A stretch of DNA of 64,000 bases from Sphaerolaimus hirsutus (taxonomy: Eukaryota > Nematoda > Chromadorea > Monhysterida > Sphaerolaimidae), in assembly GCA_964036195.1 (NCBI GenBank), contig OZ038453.1, positions 1,922,001-1,986,000 on the forward strand, read 5' to 3'. The translations under genes and the position numbers were made by a program. A model generated the notes under the pieces. The model was given only the letters and a program-made list of their open reading frames with translations, did no database searches and was not told where the DNA came from. Below, in pieces: positions 1-10,229 of the stretch (positions within the stretch are counted from its first letter, which is position 1; the number at the start of each line of letters is the position of its first letter).

Positions 1-36
1 CTTTACACTCAAAATGGGGGTTAATAAATTCCGTGT

Positions 37-245
37 AGTGATGTAAAAGCGCCATGGCGCTGGCGCCTGGCGCTACCGCCAAACCAAAAAGCGCCATGCC
101 ACTTTTGGTGCTTGGTGCTTTTTTGCTGTGATGCCATTGGCGCTTGGCGCCAAGACCATCAAAAGCGCCATGGTGCTTTTGGCGCTTGGCGCTATAGTGC
201 TGTGGTGCTATTGGCGCTAGAAAATAAGTAAGCGCCAAAAAAGCG
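37..245. repeat. GCGCC-word element, left end
   Basis: Starts with TAGTGATGTAAAAGCGCC and continues as dense GGCGCC, GCGCCATGGCGC and GGCGCTTTTGGCGC words. The same start motif opens related blocks at 2993, 11931, 23065, 29103 and 60789, and its complement closes blocks at 3915, 29094 and 31938. The right end of this copy is not seen. Inferred to be a non-autonomous hAT-like element. Confidence 0.5.
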
Positions 246-297
246 CCATACATTTTCAATGGTTGTGTGATATGCAATGTGCACATGTTTTGCATGC

Positions 298-630
298 TCT
301 AGCTTGGCAGCAAGCCAGCTTAGTGGAGCTTGGCAGCAAGCCAATTTAGCAGAGCTTGGCAGCAAGCTAGCTTAGCAGTGAACTAGCAAAGAGCATTGTA
401 GCCAGCTCTTGTGGCAACTTTTTCAGTAGCTTCATGGTGAGCTGGCCAGCTAGCCAGCTTCACAATGAGCCAGCCATCTTTACAGTTGATGAAATTTGGC
501 ATAAAGCCAGTTTGGCAGAACCAGGCAATCAAGCCAGGTTTACAGTGAGCTTTTGTGGCCAGTTTTGTGGCAGGATTATAGCCAGCCAGCCAGCCGGCTC
601 TACAAAAAGCCAGTTAGTCAGCTAATCACA
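298..630. repeat. AGCTTGGCAGC word array
   Basis: About three direct copies of a ~27-bp unit (AGCTTGGCAGCAAGCCAGCT-like) at 300-378 grade into looser GCCAGCT and GGCCAG words to about 625. A related array of GTCAGCGAGCTGGCAGC words lies at 34580-34725. The ORF that runs through it only reflects the repeat. Confidence 0.5.
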
Positions 631-744
631 TTCACAGCAACCAATATAACACAATAAACCAACTTGAACATTTACATAAATACATGTAAATAAGCAGATA
701 ACAACATAATCATCACTCAGCAATATTATACTTCCATAGTTTGG

Positions 745-860
745 GTGGTTGGACAGAATCTGATCACCCACCCACAAAATACCCACAAATACTCAGAAAT
801 ATACTCAAATACCCAACAAACACTCTAAAGAAATACCCAAAGGCTGTAAACCTGTCACTT
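745..860. repeat. ATACCCACAAATAC word array
   Basis: Short degenerate array of ATACCCA/AATACTCA words. A similar ATACCCAACA array lies at 5333-5400. No gene is seen in or around it. Confidence 0.35.
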
Positions 861-867
861 TCCAGAT

Positions 868-1253
868 GGTTGATGATTTATGACTGTCGTAAAATTTGTC
901 TGGCTCCCATCTGGAAGCTGGATGATTTACAACCCCTGTCATAAACCTGCCAGAAAAACAGGGGTCAAACATCTGGGTCCCATCTGGAACCGGGATGATT
1001 TACAACCCCCCCATCATAAAACCGCCAGAAAACGGAGGTCAAACGTCTGGCAGATGGTTGTAAAACAATCAAAATTTCCCACACTTGTCAGAAATGTCTG
1101 GTACAGCCTGGCACAGCCTGGTACAGCCCGGTACAGCCTGGTACAAAATGGCAAAAATGCCAGACAACAGCTGACAGATGGTCATAAAAAACAGCCAGAC
1201 GACAGCTGCCAGACGGTTGTAAAACGTCTAGACGTAAGAATTTCCAGAGAATA
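868..1253. repeat. Tandem 75-bp and 12-bp repeats
   Basis: Two ~75-bp direct copies (905-981 and 982-1055) share CCCATCTGGAA, GATGATTTACAACCCC and GCCAGAAAA segments. They are followed by about four copies of a 12-bp CAGCCTGGTACA unit at 1099-1148. The outer CAGATGGTTG and GTCTGGCAGATGG words recur in both orientations. Confidence 0.5.
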
Positions 1254-2117
1254 AAAGAGCAGCCCAGAGCCAGTTTCTGGATCAGTCTTCATTTCTTCAT
1301 TTCTCCAGTCTTCACTTCCTGCTCTTCTTGGAACCTCCACCACCTGCTGCTGTTTGGCTGATCACAGTGGCTCCTTCTCTGGCAGCTCCCTTTGAGCTGT
1401 TGGTTGCTGGCAACTATTATTTAGTTGTCATTGCTTTGCTGTTTACACAGTCCCTGTTCCAGAAGTACCCTATTTCATCCCCAGTTAATTCACCAATTGG
1501 GGACCATCCTATTTGGCTGTCTTCCAACAGTCAATATCCTCTTGCTCTAAGCAATTGAGGAAAAACCCTGCAACCCATTGGTATACCCAATATCAGTTAG
1601 TGTTTTCATTCATTTATTTTTTCTTTTTCTGAAAGTTCTTGTTGTTCTTCTTTTATTGATTTTTGTTACTTTATTGCACTGCTTGTTTTCTTAGTACAAT
1701 AAACTCCTGAAACTGAAATAAGTCCCAAATTTGATTCAGATGTGGCTATTTATTAGCTTTTCCCTAACAGATGTGTTGTGAAGTAAAAACAGACTGTACA
1801 TTCTAAGTACATTCTAACTTGTATTTCCACATTATTCCTAGGAATAATCTTGTTTTTCATCTACACCTACTTCTCCAGGAAGGTGTGGAAATAAATAAGG
1901 CAAATAATATCATCCTACTCAAACTACATAAACCAACAATCATTTGCCAAACTTTTGGTTGGCAAGCGCAGTCAGTTTTATCATTTCCAAAAACTCTGTG
2001 TGCATTTCTGAAGTCCATTCTATCCACCCAAGCGTATCTTGCACACAGAGAGAATATTCTAAAGTTTGAACTAGTTCTGCTGTCACATTATTTGTTAACA
2101 CTATCTTCTTGTAACTA
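1254..2117. other. No recognisable gene; possible LTR-like stretch
   Basis: A pyrimidine-rich segment (1280-1420), a 76-codon open frame at 1328-1558 and an AATAAA hexamer at 1698-1703 followed by T-rich DNA would fit a solo LTR or a 3' exon. No paired LTR, terminal repeat or known domain was found. 1800-2117 has overlapping short ORFs but no repeat partner in the window. Confidence 0.15.
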
Positions 2118-2643
2118 CAATATAAGCAAAGTAGAAAGTTATCCCCATAGTGAAAGGTTAGACTTGTCTGGCTGAGGACCACTGGGGCACACTTGCTGGA
2201 GCCTCAGTAAGGTTTAACAATGACAAAATAACTTTCCCCTGAAAGTGTCCATTTCTGCAGTAGGAGCAGATATACTATCTGACTGATGAAGATGATTTGG
2301 CTCATTTTCAAAACTACAGAACAAATTCACTATCCAGTGTGAACTCTATATCTTGTTCCAGCAGACAAGTTTTGGTGTTATAGGATATTGTACTGTTATC
2401 ATCAGTACCTCTACACTATTTTCCATAAAACAATATAAACAAAGTAGAAAGTTATCCCCATAGTGAAAGGTTAAACTTGTCTGGCTGAAGACCACTGGGG
2501 CACACTTGCTGGAACCTCAGTAAGGTTTAACAATGACAAAATAACTTTCCTCTGACAGTGTCCATTTCTGCAGTAGGAGCAGATATACTATCTGACTGAT
2601 GAAGACGATTTGGCTCATTTTTCAAAACTACAGATCAAATTCA
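2118..2643. repeat. Direct repeat, period 313 bp
   Basis: About 215 bp at 2118-2331 recurs at 2431-2643 with roughly 95% identity, starting near GTAGAAAGTTATCCCC. About 98 bp of unrelated sequence separates the copies. ORFs here are incidental. Confidence 0.8.
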
Positions 2644-2992
2644 CAGTGTAATTTAGTGTATATTTTTTGGGATTTCCCCATGAATAAAATGATACATTGA
2701 TAACAGTCCATCTGGCAAGCAGTTTGTTTGACGACTTAGCTTGGCCAAAGCAGCAAACAGCTTTCAGAGTATCAAGCTCAAAAAGCATGCTTGCTGCTTA
2801 CCATAATGCAGTTGGCATCAAATCTGTCATCAGAATATGATATGATTGTTTCTATTCCACCCAATATATAGTGATTCAGAATTATGGTCAATCATTTACA
2901 ATTAATATACTAAATACTGCCTTGAAAACTGTAGTTTTTTAATAAAATATAGTCAAATATACTGTATTGGACTAGTGAGCTATGTATCGGAC
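2644..2992. other. No gene seen
   Basis: AT-rich unique-looking DNA between the 313-bp-period repeat and the GGCACC element. No ORF, repeat partner or structure was found. Confidence 0.3.
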
Positions 2993-3915
2993 TAGTGATG
3001 TAAAGGCACCGGGGCACAAGTGCCCTGGTGCTGGGCACCTAAAGGCACCAGCACCCGTGCTGGTGTGGTGCCTCGTACATTTCAGAGATGCCCTGCCGGT
3101 GCCGGTGCCATTTTTGTCAGAATAGCACCGGTGCCGGTGCGGTGCGGTGCCCTCTTTCGAGGGTGCCTTTAGGTGCTAGCACCGGCCGCAAAAAGTGGGG
3201 CACCGGGAAAGGCACCGGCAGGGTTTCAAGGGCGTGAACTGCGGTTTATTCCAGGACATGTGTATTCTTTTAAAAAGTGACCCAATCAAACTTACATTGA
3301 ACATGTGCTCACAGCCACTTTTTTATTGCTTTTCTTTTGACAAACATAAAAACTAGCGATAATTAACAAAACAATGATTGATTCTGAGTTCGATAAAAGT
3401 GATTCCAACGTGTCAATAAGGAGCGATGTTGTGAAAATAAACAAACGCCCTGGTCCTGGCGCTGAGTATTCCTGGCGCCTGCGAATTCGCATGGCGTTGT
3501 TGCTGGCGCCAACACAAAAAGCGCCAAGACCCTTTTGGCTTCAGGTGCTATTTCGTTGTGGCATAATTTGTGCCCTGCGCCATGGCAGTTGGCGCCATTC
3601 TGCCATGGTGCCACAGATTTTGCTGCTGGGGGCTGGAAAAGTGCCAGGGCGCTTTTGGCGCTTCCGGCCAAGGTTCTGGCCTTTTAAGATCACTACACAA
3701 AATTTTACCCGGTGCGGTGCCTTTCGGTGCTAGCACCGGCAACCCTCCGGTGCCCTTAACTGCCGGTGCCATTGTTTTCAGAATGGTACTGGTGCTGGTG
3801 CGGTGCGGTGCTATTTTTTGTCCGGTGCCCCAGGGTGCCAGGTGCCTTTTTCACGGGATGGGAATGGTGCCGGTGTGGTGCGGTGCCATTTTTCCCGGTG
3901 CCTTTAACATCACTA
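2993..3915. mobile_element. GGCACC-word element (hAT-like MITE)
   Basis: Left end TAGTGATGTAAAGGCACC and right end GGTGCCTTTAACATCACTA are near-perfect inverted repeats. Both ends consist of GGTGCC/GGCACC words (2993-3225 and 3705-3903). The middle contains a GGCGCC-word block and an AT-rich stretch with an ATG at 3374 opening a short coding-like frame (MIDSEFDKSDSNVS). Flanking 8-mers TATCGGAC and GTTAGGAC match at 5 of 8 positions, so the target duplication is only suggestive. Confidence 0.55.
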
Positions 3916-4490
3916 GTTAGGACCATTTTTGGGGTCCCCATAAAAATGCACTTCAAAAAATAGATAATATGTGGGCGCTGAGTATTCCTGGCGCCTGCGA
4001 ATTCGCATGGCGTTGTTGCTGGCGCCAACACAAAAAGCGCCAAGACCCTTTTGGCTTCAGGTGCTATTTCGTTGTGGCATAATTTGTGCCCTGCGCCATG
4101 GCAGTTGGCGCCATTCTGCCATGGTGCCACAGATTTTGCTGCTGGGGGCTGGAAAAGTGCCAGGGCGCTTTTGGCGCTTCCGGCCAAGGTTCTGGCCTTT
4201 TAAGATCACTACACAAAATTTTACCCGGTGCGGTGCCTTTCGGTGCTAGCACCGGCAACCCTCCGGTGCCCTTAACTGCCGGTGCCATTGTTTTCAGAAT
4301 GGTACTGGTGCTGGTGCGGTGCGGTGCTATTTTTTGTCCGGTGCCCCAGGGTGCCAGGTGCCTTTTTCACGGGATGGGAATGGTGCCGGTGTGGTGCGGT
4401 GCCATTTTTCCCGGTGCCTTTAACATCACTAGTTAGGACCATTTTTGGGGTCCCCATAAAAATGCACTTCAAAAAAATAGATAATATGTG
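3458..4490. repeat. Near-identical 516-bp tandem duplication
   Basis: 3458-3973 is repeated head to tail at 3974-4490, with one extra A in an A-run as the only difference noticed. The unit begins GGCGCTGAGTATTCC and runs through the right half of the GGCACC element and its flank to GATAATATGTG. ORFs in the two units are the same translations offset by 516. The duplication is either very recent or an assembly error. Confidence 0.9.
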
Positions 4491-5481
4491 GGGGGTGCGA
4501 AATTCAATTCTGAAATATGGGGGGTCGAAAAAACCAAAAAGATTGCGAAATACAATTTGTGAAATTTTAAAAGTACCGATCTACAAGCTTTTTAAGCTTT
4601 TGTATTTTTAAAAGTACCGATCTACCGTATTACCTCAAATTAACCACCCCCTTGAATTAACCCCCCCCCTCGAAATACCCCCCCTAAAATTTGGCTGAGG
4701 AAATAATATCCCCCCGCCCTCGAAATACCCCCCTAAAATTGAGTGTAAAGAGAACATACATGATAAATACCGCAGTTTGTGATCTGTACAATGCAGAACA
4801 CACGCTAAAACTGATGATTGAGTGACATTAGGTACGGGTTTGTGTGTATATACAGTGTTATATGCCTATAAACACATATACATCTATGTAATTGTTTGAT
4901 TTCTCTACGTCTGAGTATGGGGAATTTCCGAAAATTTCCGGCGAAATAATAGACCCCCCTCAAATAACCCCACCCCCCTCGAATTATCCCCCCTCAAATT
5001 ATGCTGGCAAAATAATAAACCCCCTGGGGGTATTTCGAGGTAATACAGTACACACATTTTAAAAAATTGTACTTCTCAATGTATTGATCTGCACAAGATT
5101 TTTTGTGCTTCTAAAAGTACCGATGTCAGCTCGGCATCGTTAGCAGCAGAAACTCAATTTGTGCTTTTTTACTCATCTACATCTATCTGATTTTGTGCTT
5201 TAAAAGGTACCGATCTACATGCTTTTACCAATTTGTTCCTTTAAAATGTACTGTACTTTACAAAAAATACGATTCACTAAATGTTATATAGCTAGTGTTA
5301 TGTGTGTAAGCAATCATTATACCCATGCATGTGGATACCCAACAATATGGCCGAAATACCCATACCCAACATTCCCATACCCAATACCCATGTATGGGTA
5401 TTGCATAGTCCAAACTTTCAATTGCGATTATCTCAAAATCGATTTTTTGTAGATCGGTACATATAGAAGCACACCCTTCAT
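4491..5481. repeat. AAAAGTACCGATCTACA word region
   Basis: The word AAAAGTACCGATCTAC recurs at 4570, 4610, 5112 and 5205, and inverted near 5448 (GTAGATCGGTAC). These bracket the MITE at 4623-5050, so the word belongs to a separate element that the MITE entered. A degenerate ATACCCA array sits at 5333-5400. Confidence 0.45.
4623..5050. mobile_element. TACCGTATT-class MITE
   Basis: Ends TACCGTATTACCTC and GAGGTAATACAGTA are inverted repeats. The interior has repeated CCCCCCTCGAAATACCCCC words and a core with GAGTGTAAAGAGAACATACATG that is shared with the copy at 8768. Confidence 0.75.
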
Positions 5482-5735
5482 ATACTCTGGATAATGTTCA
5501 GTACTTTCAACATCTATTGTACGAGTCAGGGACATATTTATGCAAATGTCACTTACTGCAGGTATTGCAAACTTTTATCGGATATTCAAGATATGGGCAC
5601 TCGTGTGAGCTGCAAAATGGCGCTGTGCCGCACACCACGCAGATCGGCTCGCCGTCGGACCCCAACTCGGTCATGTGCTGCGATTAGACACGCGTTTACT
5701 TGGAAAACCGCTTTCCAAGCAACCACAGCGCATTT
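5482..5735. repeat. Copy 1 of repeat carrying the Cys-rich ORF
   Basis: About 250 bp similar to 32020-32275, from ATAATGTTCAGTACTTTCAACATC to GGAAAACCGCT. Divergence is patchy, and the alignment keeps a minus-strand reading frame. The left edge resembles the right terminus of the acgTAC hAT family, so the two may have travelled together. Confidence 0.75.
5549..5674 (-). CDS. Small Cys-rich protein, copy 1 (41 aa or first exon)
   Basis: The frame begins at the first ATG after an in-frame TAA 12 nt upstream and stops at TGA. Six cysteines are arranged C-x2-C-x5-C-x4-C-x9-C-x2-C with CVVCGT and VCNTC at the two ends, a spacing that suggests a zinc-binding fold. A second copy at 32086-32223 keeps the start context, all six cysteines and the stop, but differs in the linkers, including codon-sized indels. 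The last codons read ACC TGC AGT AAG TGA, so an internal GTAAGT could be a splice donor and the product could be a longer spliced protein. I do not recognise the family. Function is unknown; a metal-binding or DNA-binding role is inference from the CxxC pairs. Confidence 0.5.
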   Translation of the reverse strand: MTELGSDGEPICVVCGTAPFCSSHECPYLEYPIKVCNTCSK

Positions 5736-5889
5736 GCGCTTGCCATTTTGCACGCCATTTTACATGACTTGGACACTTTGCATGACATTTTACAGTCTAC
5801 AGGGTGGTGCAAGTGGCAGCGTATTCAGCCACGTTCGTGACACATTTGAAGTGATTCGCACGTTGGCGCCACAGTTGTTGAAATGTATG
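5736..5889. repeat. CATGACATTTTACA word patch
   Basis: Contains ATTTTACATGACTTGGACAC and TTTGCATGACATTTTACAG. These belong to the same word family as 13800-13900, 47500-47570 and 58370-58640. Confidence 0.4.
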
Positions 5890-6257
5890 TACCGTATTTC
5901 CTTGAAATACCCCCCGGGGGTGATTGTTTCATAGTGCTCCCGAGAGGGGGGGGGGGTTAAACAAGGGGGGTATTTCGAGGGGGGGGGGTTATTATTTCAC
6001 AAGAACTTTTTTGAAATCCTAGTACAAAATCGTTGTTTGTGATGTGCGCTGGGGTAGAAAAATGCATCAATAACTGAGATGTAAAGACTCCTGTAGACTA
6101 ATATTAGTACGTAGATGGTATAAACACTGTTCTAACGTGATTCCGACATTGTTTGAACGTGTGTTTTGCACTACGCAGAACACAAACTGCAGTATTTGTC
6201 ATGTACGTTCTCTTTACACTCAATTGGGGGGGGGGGGTATTTCGAGGAAATACGGTA
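5890..6257. mobile_element. TACCGTATT-class MITE, complete
   Basis: Starts TACCGTATTTCCTTGAAAT and ends ATTTCGAGGAAATACGGTA. The core holds GATGGTATAAACACTGTTCT and CATGTACGTTCTCTTTACAC, as in the copy at 8768 but in opposite orientation. G- and C-tract lengths are doubtful because of homopolymers. Confidence 0.8.
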
Positions 6258-6944
6258 TTTACATTCACTCGAAAAATACGCATACGCGAGTACACGGTAA
6301 ATACATTTACATATACTTTAAAAAAAAGTAATGCACTTACTTTTACACACACATTTTCAAGGTACACGCGTACAGAGAAAATGTATTTTTTGTTGCCAGT
6401 ATAACAATTTTGAAGAAATTGTATCATTTTTCTAAAAAATACTAAATAATCACTAAAAAATGACATCTATTATGTCTTCCACATGTAAACAGTAGTAGCT
6501 TTTACGTTTTCCAGGGAAAAGTACCGTATATCCTCGAAATACCCCCCCCCCCTCGAAATACCCCCATCGTAAAGGGCACTATGTATTTGTGGTCCGGGAA
6601 ATGCATAACAGACGTCCAAAACACTTACTGTGTTACGTTAGAACATCGTTTATACCATCTACATCCTTATATAAGGCTGTAAAACCTTATAAATGGTAGT
6701 TATTGTTGCATTTTTCACGTTTTTCTCTCAAAATTTCCACTCTGAAAAAATAAACCCCCTGGGGGTATTTCGAGGAAATACGGTACTCGCTTTTACATTT
6801 TCCTGGAACAAAGTATTTTACTCACATTTACGCAGGAGTATGAGTAAAAAAGTATTTGACATTTTCTATACTTTGTGGTGAGTAAAAAGAAAATACTTAC
6901 ATTTTCACATACTTTTTTTAAGTTCAGTAATTCTAACAACTCTG
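6258..6944. mobile_element. acgTAC-family hAT MITE, left end missing
   Basis: The interior CTCGAAAAATACGCATACGC through ACATATACTTT matches the complete element at 58800. The right end TTCTAACAACTCTG at 6931-6944 is the same hAT-type terminus. The left end is replaced by the MITE ending at 6257, and another MITE (6522-6785) lies inside. Confidence 0.65.
6522..6785. mobile_element. TACCGTATT-class MITE nested in hAT MITE
   Basis: TACCGTATATCCTCGAAAT to TTTCGAGGAAATACGGTA, with a shortened core (GTTTATACCATCTACATCC). It interrupts TTTTACGTTTTCC-type sequence of the surrounding hAT family. Confidence 0.75.
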
Positions 6945-7654
6945 GTTGGTGCTAGTTCACCTTGGGGAAGGGGGTGCCCTGTTGCGTGGGCAGTCTGTCA
7001 CAGCTGCTACCCTGCACGCTCGCCAGTGCACACAGGATGCAAATGATTTGGATGATCATTTTTAAATTGATTATTATCCAAAAAATGTGAATTTCTGAAG
7101 TGAAGGTTTGAATAATGTGGTTTATGCTTTCACCAGTATTTTATACTGTGGCAACTGGGTTACAGATTGCATCTTTAAACATTCTTAAAATATAAGATTC
7201 TCAATTCCACATTGTTTTCTTTTTATTCTATTCTATTTTTATTGTTCTATATTTCTATAGTTTTATTGATCTACCAGCATTTAATAGGCCCATTATTTGC
7301 AGAAATACAATTATCTGATCATAATATCTTTGAAATTAAAAATTTTTCATGTCTATCCCATTTTCATGTTATGTTTCATGTTATACACACATTTTATCTG
7401 AAAGACTTAGTGAATTTCCATGGGCAATTGTGTTGATCAGAACAACAGAAACAGGGTTCATTTTAGTAAAACTTTTTTTACTCAAATTGTAGTTTCACTG
7501 TAAAAAAATGTATTTTTTCTAATATTATCCATTTTGTTTTATATTTTATTTAATTTTATGTTTATTTTTTTAATTTTATGTTTATTTTTTTAATTTTATT
7601 ATTTTTAGTTTTTAGTTTTTTTATCTTTTAATTTTTTATTATTATTTTTATATT
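6945..7654. other. No gene seen; AT-rich
   Basis: AT-rich DNA ending in a short T-rich tandem (TTTAATTTTATGTTTATTTT-like units) at 7545-7605. A 74-codon frame at 7212-7436 is low-complexity and hydrophobic and is not supported. Confidence 0.3.
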
Positions 7655-7800
7655 ACAACCCACCGGAGGTGCTCAGGCACCGCAAACAGCTGGCTGAAGC
7701 TGAAGCGGCGCGGCCGGACCAACCAGCAGATGGTGTTGATGACGAGCGCCTAGCGGAACTTGGCCGTCGGCAACCGCACAGGGATGGACGCGGGGCAGGC
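7655..7800 (+). other. GC-rich coding-like island
   Basis: A sharp GC-rich block in AT-rich DNA. The plus frame from 7669 reads LRHRKQLAEAEAARPDQPAD and continues to RDGRGAG with charged, helical composition. The related GC-rich flank resumes at 8011-8060 after the hairpin, where the motif GATGGACGC recurs. It may be an exon or transposase fragment split by the hairpin element. No family is recognised. Confidence 0.25.
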
Positions 7801-8010
7801 CTGATACGCACACGTGCCCGATACGCACATATGCCCGTTTTTTTCACTTGACACTTTTTCAAGTGATTTTCAGATATGAGTAAAGTAAAAAAAAGTTGCG
7901 CAATGACATTAGTGAACTTTTTTCACTTCACTCATATCTGAAAATCACTTGAAAAAGTGTCAAGTGAAAAAAACGGGCATATGTGCGTATCGGGCACGTG
8001 TGCGTATCAG
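7801..8010. mobile_element. Near-perfect hairpin MITE
   Basis: Arms of about 90 bp, starting CTGATACGCACACGTGCCCG and ending with its complement, surround a short loop near 7905. The arms are nearly identical, indicating recent formation or strong homogenisation. Confidence 0.8.
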
Positions 8011-8060
8011 TGCACGCCCGATGGACGCAACCCGCACCGCCCGCAACCCCAGGTGCCAAT

Positions 8061-8236
8061 CCCAAGCCCTGTAAAGTGTAAAGTAAAGTATCAAATGTAA
8101 AGTCAAATGCAAAGTAAAGTGTCAATTGTCATGCAAAGTTCAGTAATAAAATCTTTTCTTTTTTGTTTTGATTGACACTTGACTTTGCATTTGACTTTAC
8201 AGTTGACACTTTACTTTACACTTTACAGGGCTTGGG
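8061..8236. repeat. Inverted repeat with GTAAAGTGTAAAGTAAAG arms
   Basis: CCCAAGCCCTGTAAAGTG at the left is matched by its complement at 8218-8236. The arms are AAAGT/ACTTT word arrays around a TTTTCTTTTTTG loop. It is probably a separate foldback element inside the GC-rich island. Confidence 0.65.
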
Positions 8237-8767
8237 ACTGCCCCCAGGCTACGTTTCGCAACACTGCCGCATGCCTTGATTGCACACACACAGAACGTAA
8301 TACGTCTCGCCGCTGATCACGTTCCCCATGCGATTTGTGAGAGTGGAAAGTTGATGGTGTGAATGTTGTGTGATAAAAACAAGGAACATGTGGTTCTCTC
8401 CTCTGGTAAATACCATCTTTTCTGTTAATTCTCTGGGGAGAGAATGATGTGAGATCCCGTGAAATGACTATTGTTGTGCTTCTCTGGTTTTGCTTTATAA
8501 GCGGCCGCTTGGGCCATGTTGAAGGGGGGATGGAATGCTATAAACTTTACAAACAACTTGCTGCAGCTTATTATTGGTTTCACGCCCATCAATACACAAA
8601 TGAGGGAACAACATTTCTGTGAATCAAGGAAGTTTCATACCACGTTCATGAAGGAAATGTTTCATAGCACTTTGAAAATCACAAAAAAGCTGACAGAAGT
8701 GCGGTTCGTTGGATTCAGTCGGCGGACATAGCATCGCGGCCACGGGCGGCTATCGCCGCGATGCATT
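8237..8767. other. No recognisable gene
   Basis: Mixed sequence with a NotI-like GCGGCCGC at about 8501 and a 71-codon frame at 8516-8731 of no known family. The last 36 bp form a small hairpin, GCATCGCGGCC...GCCGCGATGC. Confidence 0.25.
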
Positions 8768-9217
8768 TACCGTATTTCCTAGAAATACCCCCCTCGAAAT
8801 ACCCCCCCTCGTTTGACCCCCCCCCCCTCTCGGGACCACTATGAAACAATCACCCCCCCCCCTCGAAATACCCCCCCAAATTGAGTGTAAAGGGAACGTA
8901 CATGACAATAACTGTAGTTTGTGTTCTGTGTACCGCAGAACACACGTTAAAACAATGTCGGTGTCACGTTATAACAGTGTACATACCATCTACATACTAA
9001 TATTAGTCTACAGAACCTTATAAATGGCGGTTTCTGTTGCATTTTCCGACGTCTGCGTAAGTTTCAGACGACAATTTCGTACTTAGTTTTCAAAAATTTT
9101 CTCGTGAAATAATAACCCCCCCCCTCGAAATACCCCCCCTCGTTTAACCCCCCCCCCCCCTCTCGGGACCACTATGAAACAATCACCCCCCGAAGGGTAT
9201 TTCGAGGAAATACGGTA
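8768..9217. mobile_element. TACCGTATT-class MITE, reference complete copy
   Basis: 450 bp with inverted ends TACCGTATTTCCTAGAAAT and GTATTTCGAGGAAATACGGTA (the latter written here in two overlapping parts: TATTTCGAGGAAATACGGTA). Each end carries a module of the words CTCGAAATACCCCCC, TCTCGGGACCACTATGAAAC and AATCACCCCCC. The core includes GAGTGTAAAGGGAACGTACA, GTACATACCATCTACATACT and AACCTTATAAATGGCGG. No coding capacity. The length gives a standard for interrupted copies. Confidence 0.85.
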
Positions 9218-9426
9218 TTCGAGCAGCGGGTCGCCCTCCCCAGACTCCATCTCATGTTGAAGCAAATGGCTCTGGGGGAGGCGTGTCGCTTTTTTGGCGG
9301 AACGATTTTATTGCAAGTCAGAACTGCCCAAAAAACATTCAGTTCCACTGTAGTTCTTTCCTTTGATCTGCTTGTTTGTTTGTCTTTTCATTTGGCATGT
9401 TTCCAACTTTCAGGTTTCCCCTGAAT

Positions 9427-9525
9427 GCTGTATTTCTTCTAATAGAAGAGCAGGTCTCCAATAGAAGGGCGTCTCCAATAGAAGGGCGTCTCCAATAGAA
9501 GGGCATCTCCAATAGAAGGTACATA
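9427..9525. repeat. CCAATAGAAGGGCGTCT tandem (class D words)
   Basis: After TATTTCTTCTAATAGAAGAG come about four 17-bp TCTCCAATAGAAGGGCG units. The opening motif matches the terminus of the class D MITE at 20012. Confidence 0.6.
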
Positions 9526-9861
9526 TTTTAAACTTAATTTGGGCCACAAAAAAAATAGGAGGGCGGTCTCCAGTAGTGCAGGAATTGTGCCAAATGCATA
9601 AAGAACAAAAAATTACAGCAGACGCTATGATTTAGTGGCTTTAGACCATTGATTTTGTACTATTTCAACATAAAATGTTGAATTAAGTCTATGTATTGTC
9701 ATTCTATGAACTGTATGTGACAAATATAATACTTTGAAATACCTTGGCAGAACTTGAAAAAGATTAGATTAAAAGTTGACAAAAAACAGAAAGGCACCCT
9801 TCTTCGATCCAGGTAATGTGAAGCCAATAACTGGGTTATATTAGAGCAGGGTTTTTACCAT
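9526..9861. other. No gene seen
   Basis: AT-rich sequence without a repeat partner or supported ORF. It ends in the phrase TTAGAGCAGGG next to a MITE. Confidence 0.3.
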
Positions 9862-10200
9862 GTACCGTATTTCCTCTAAATACCCCCCTCAAGATTGGCA
9901 CTATGAATTTATTAACCCCCACCCCTCGAAATACCACCCAAATGACGTGTATAGAGGACCTAAATGACAATAGTTGCAGTTTGTGATCCGGGCAACGCGG
10001 AACAGATGTTAAAAACAGTGACTGTGTTTTGTAAGAGCATGTTTATATTTACCATCGACATGCTTATATAAGTTTAGGTAGACTCTCGATGAACATCTCC
10101 GCAATGAACATCTTCACCGATGAACATCAATTGAGACGATCATTCATACATAGTGGATGATCATCGGTAAATAATGCTGAACACCTGATGACCAGTGAGT
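9862..10200. mobile_element. MITE left half with GATGAACATC word patch
   Basis: TACCGTATTTCCTCTAAAT starts a class A MITE whose core runs to CTTATATAAG near 10070. At 10085 it gives way to iterated GATGAACATC, GATGATCAT and TGATGACCAG words. The right terminus of the MITE is missing. Confidence 0.55.
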
Positions 10201-10229
10201 GTTTTACATGGAAACATATCGAGTGTAAA

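Noticed and set aside
2985..3923. 8-bp target duplication of the GGCACC element
   Set aside because: TATCGGAC and GTTAGGAC match at only 5 of 8 positions and the right side is altered by the tandem duplication; not claimed as proof.
3363..4288. Overlapping 74-143-codon ORFs on both strands
   Set aside because: They are repeated exactly 516 bp apart because of the tandem duplication and are made of GGCGCC/GGTGCC words; no domain.
6137..6466. ORFs on both strands across 6100-6470
   Set aside because: They lie in a MITE core and hAT fragment, and the same translations recur wherever those repeats occur.
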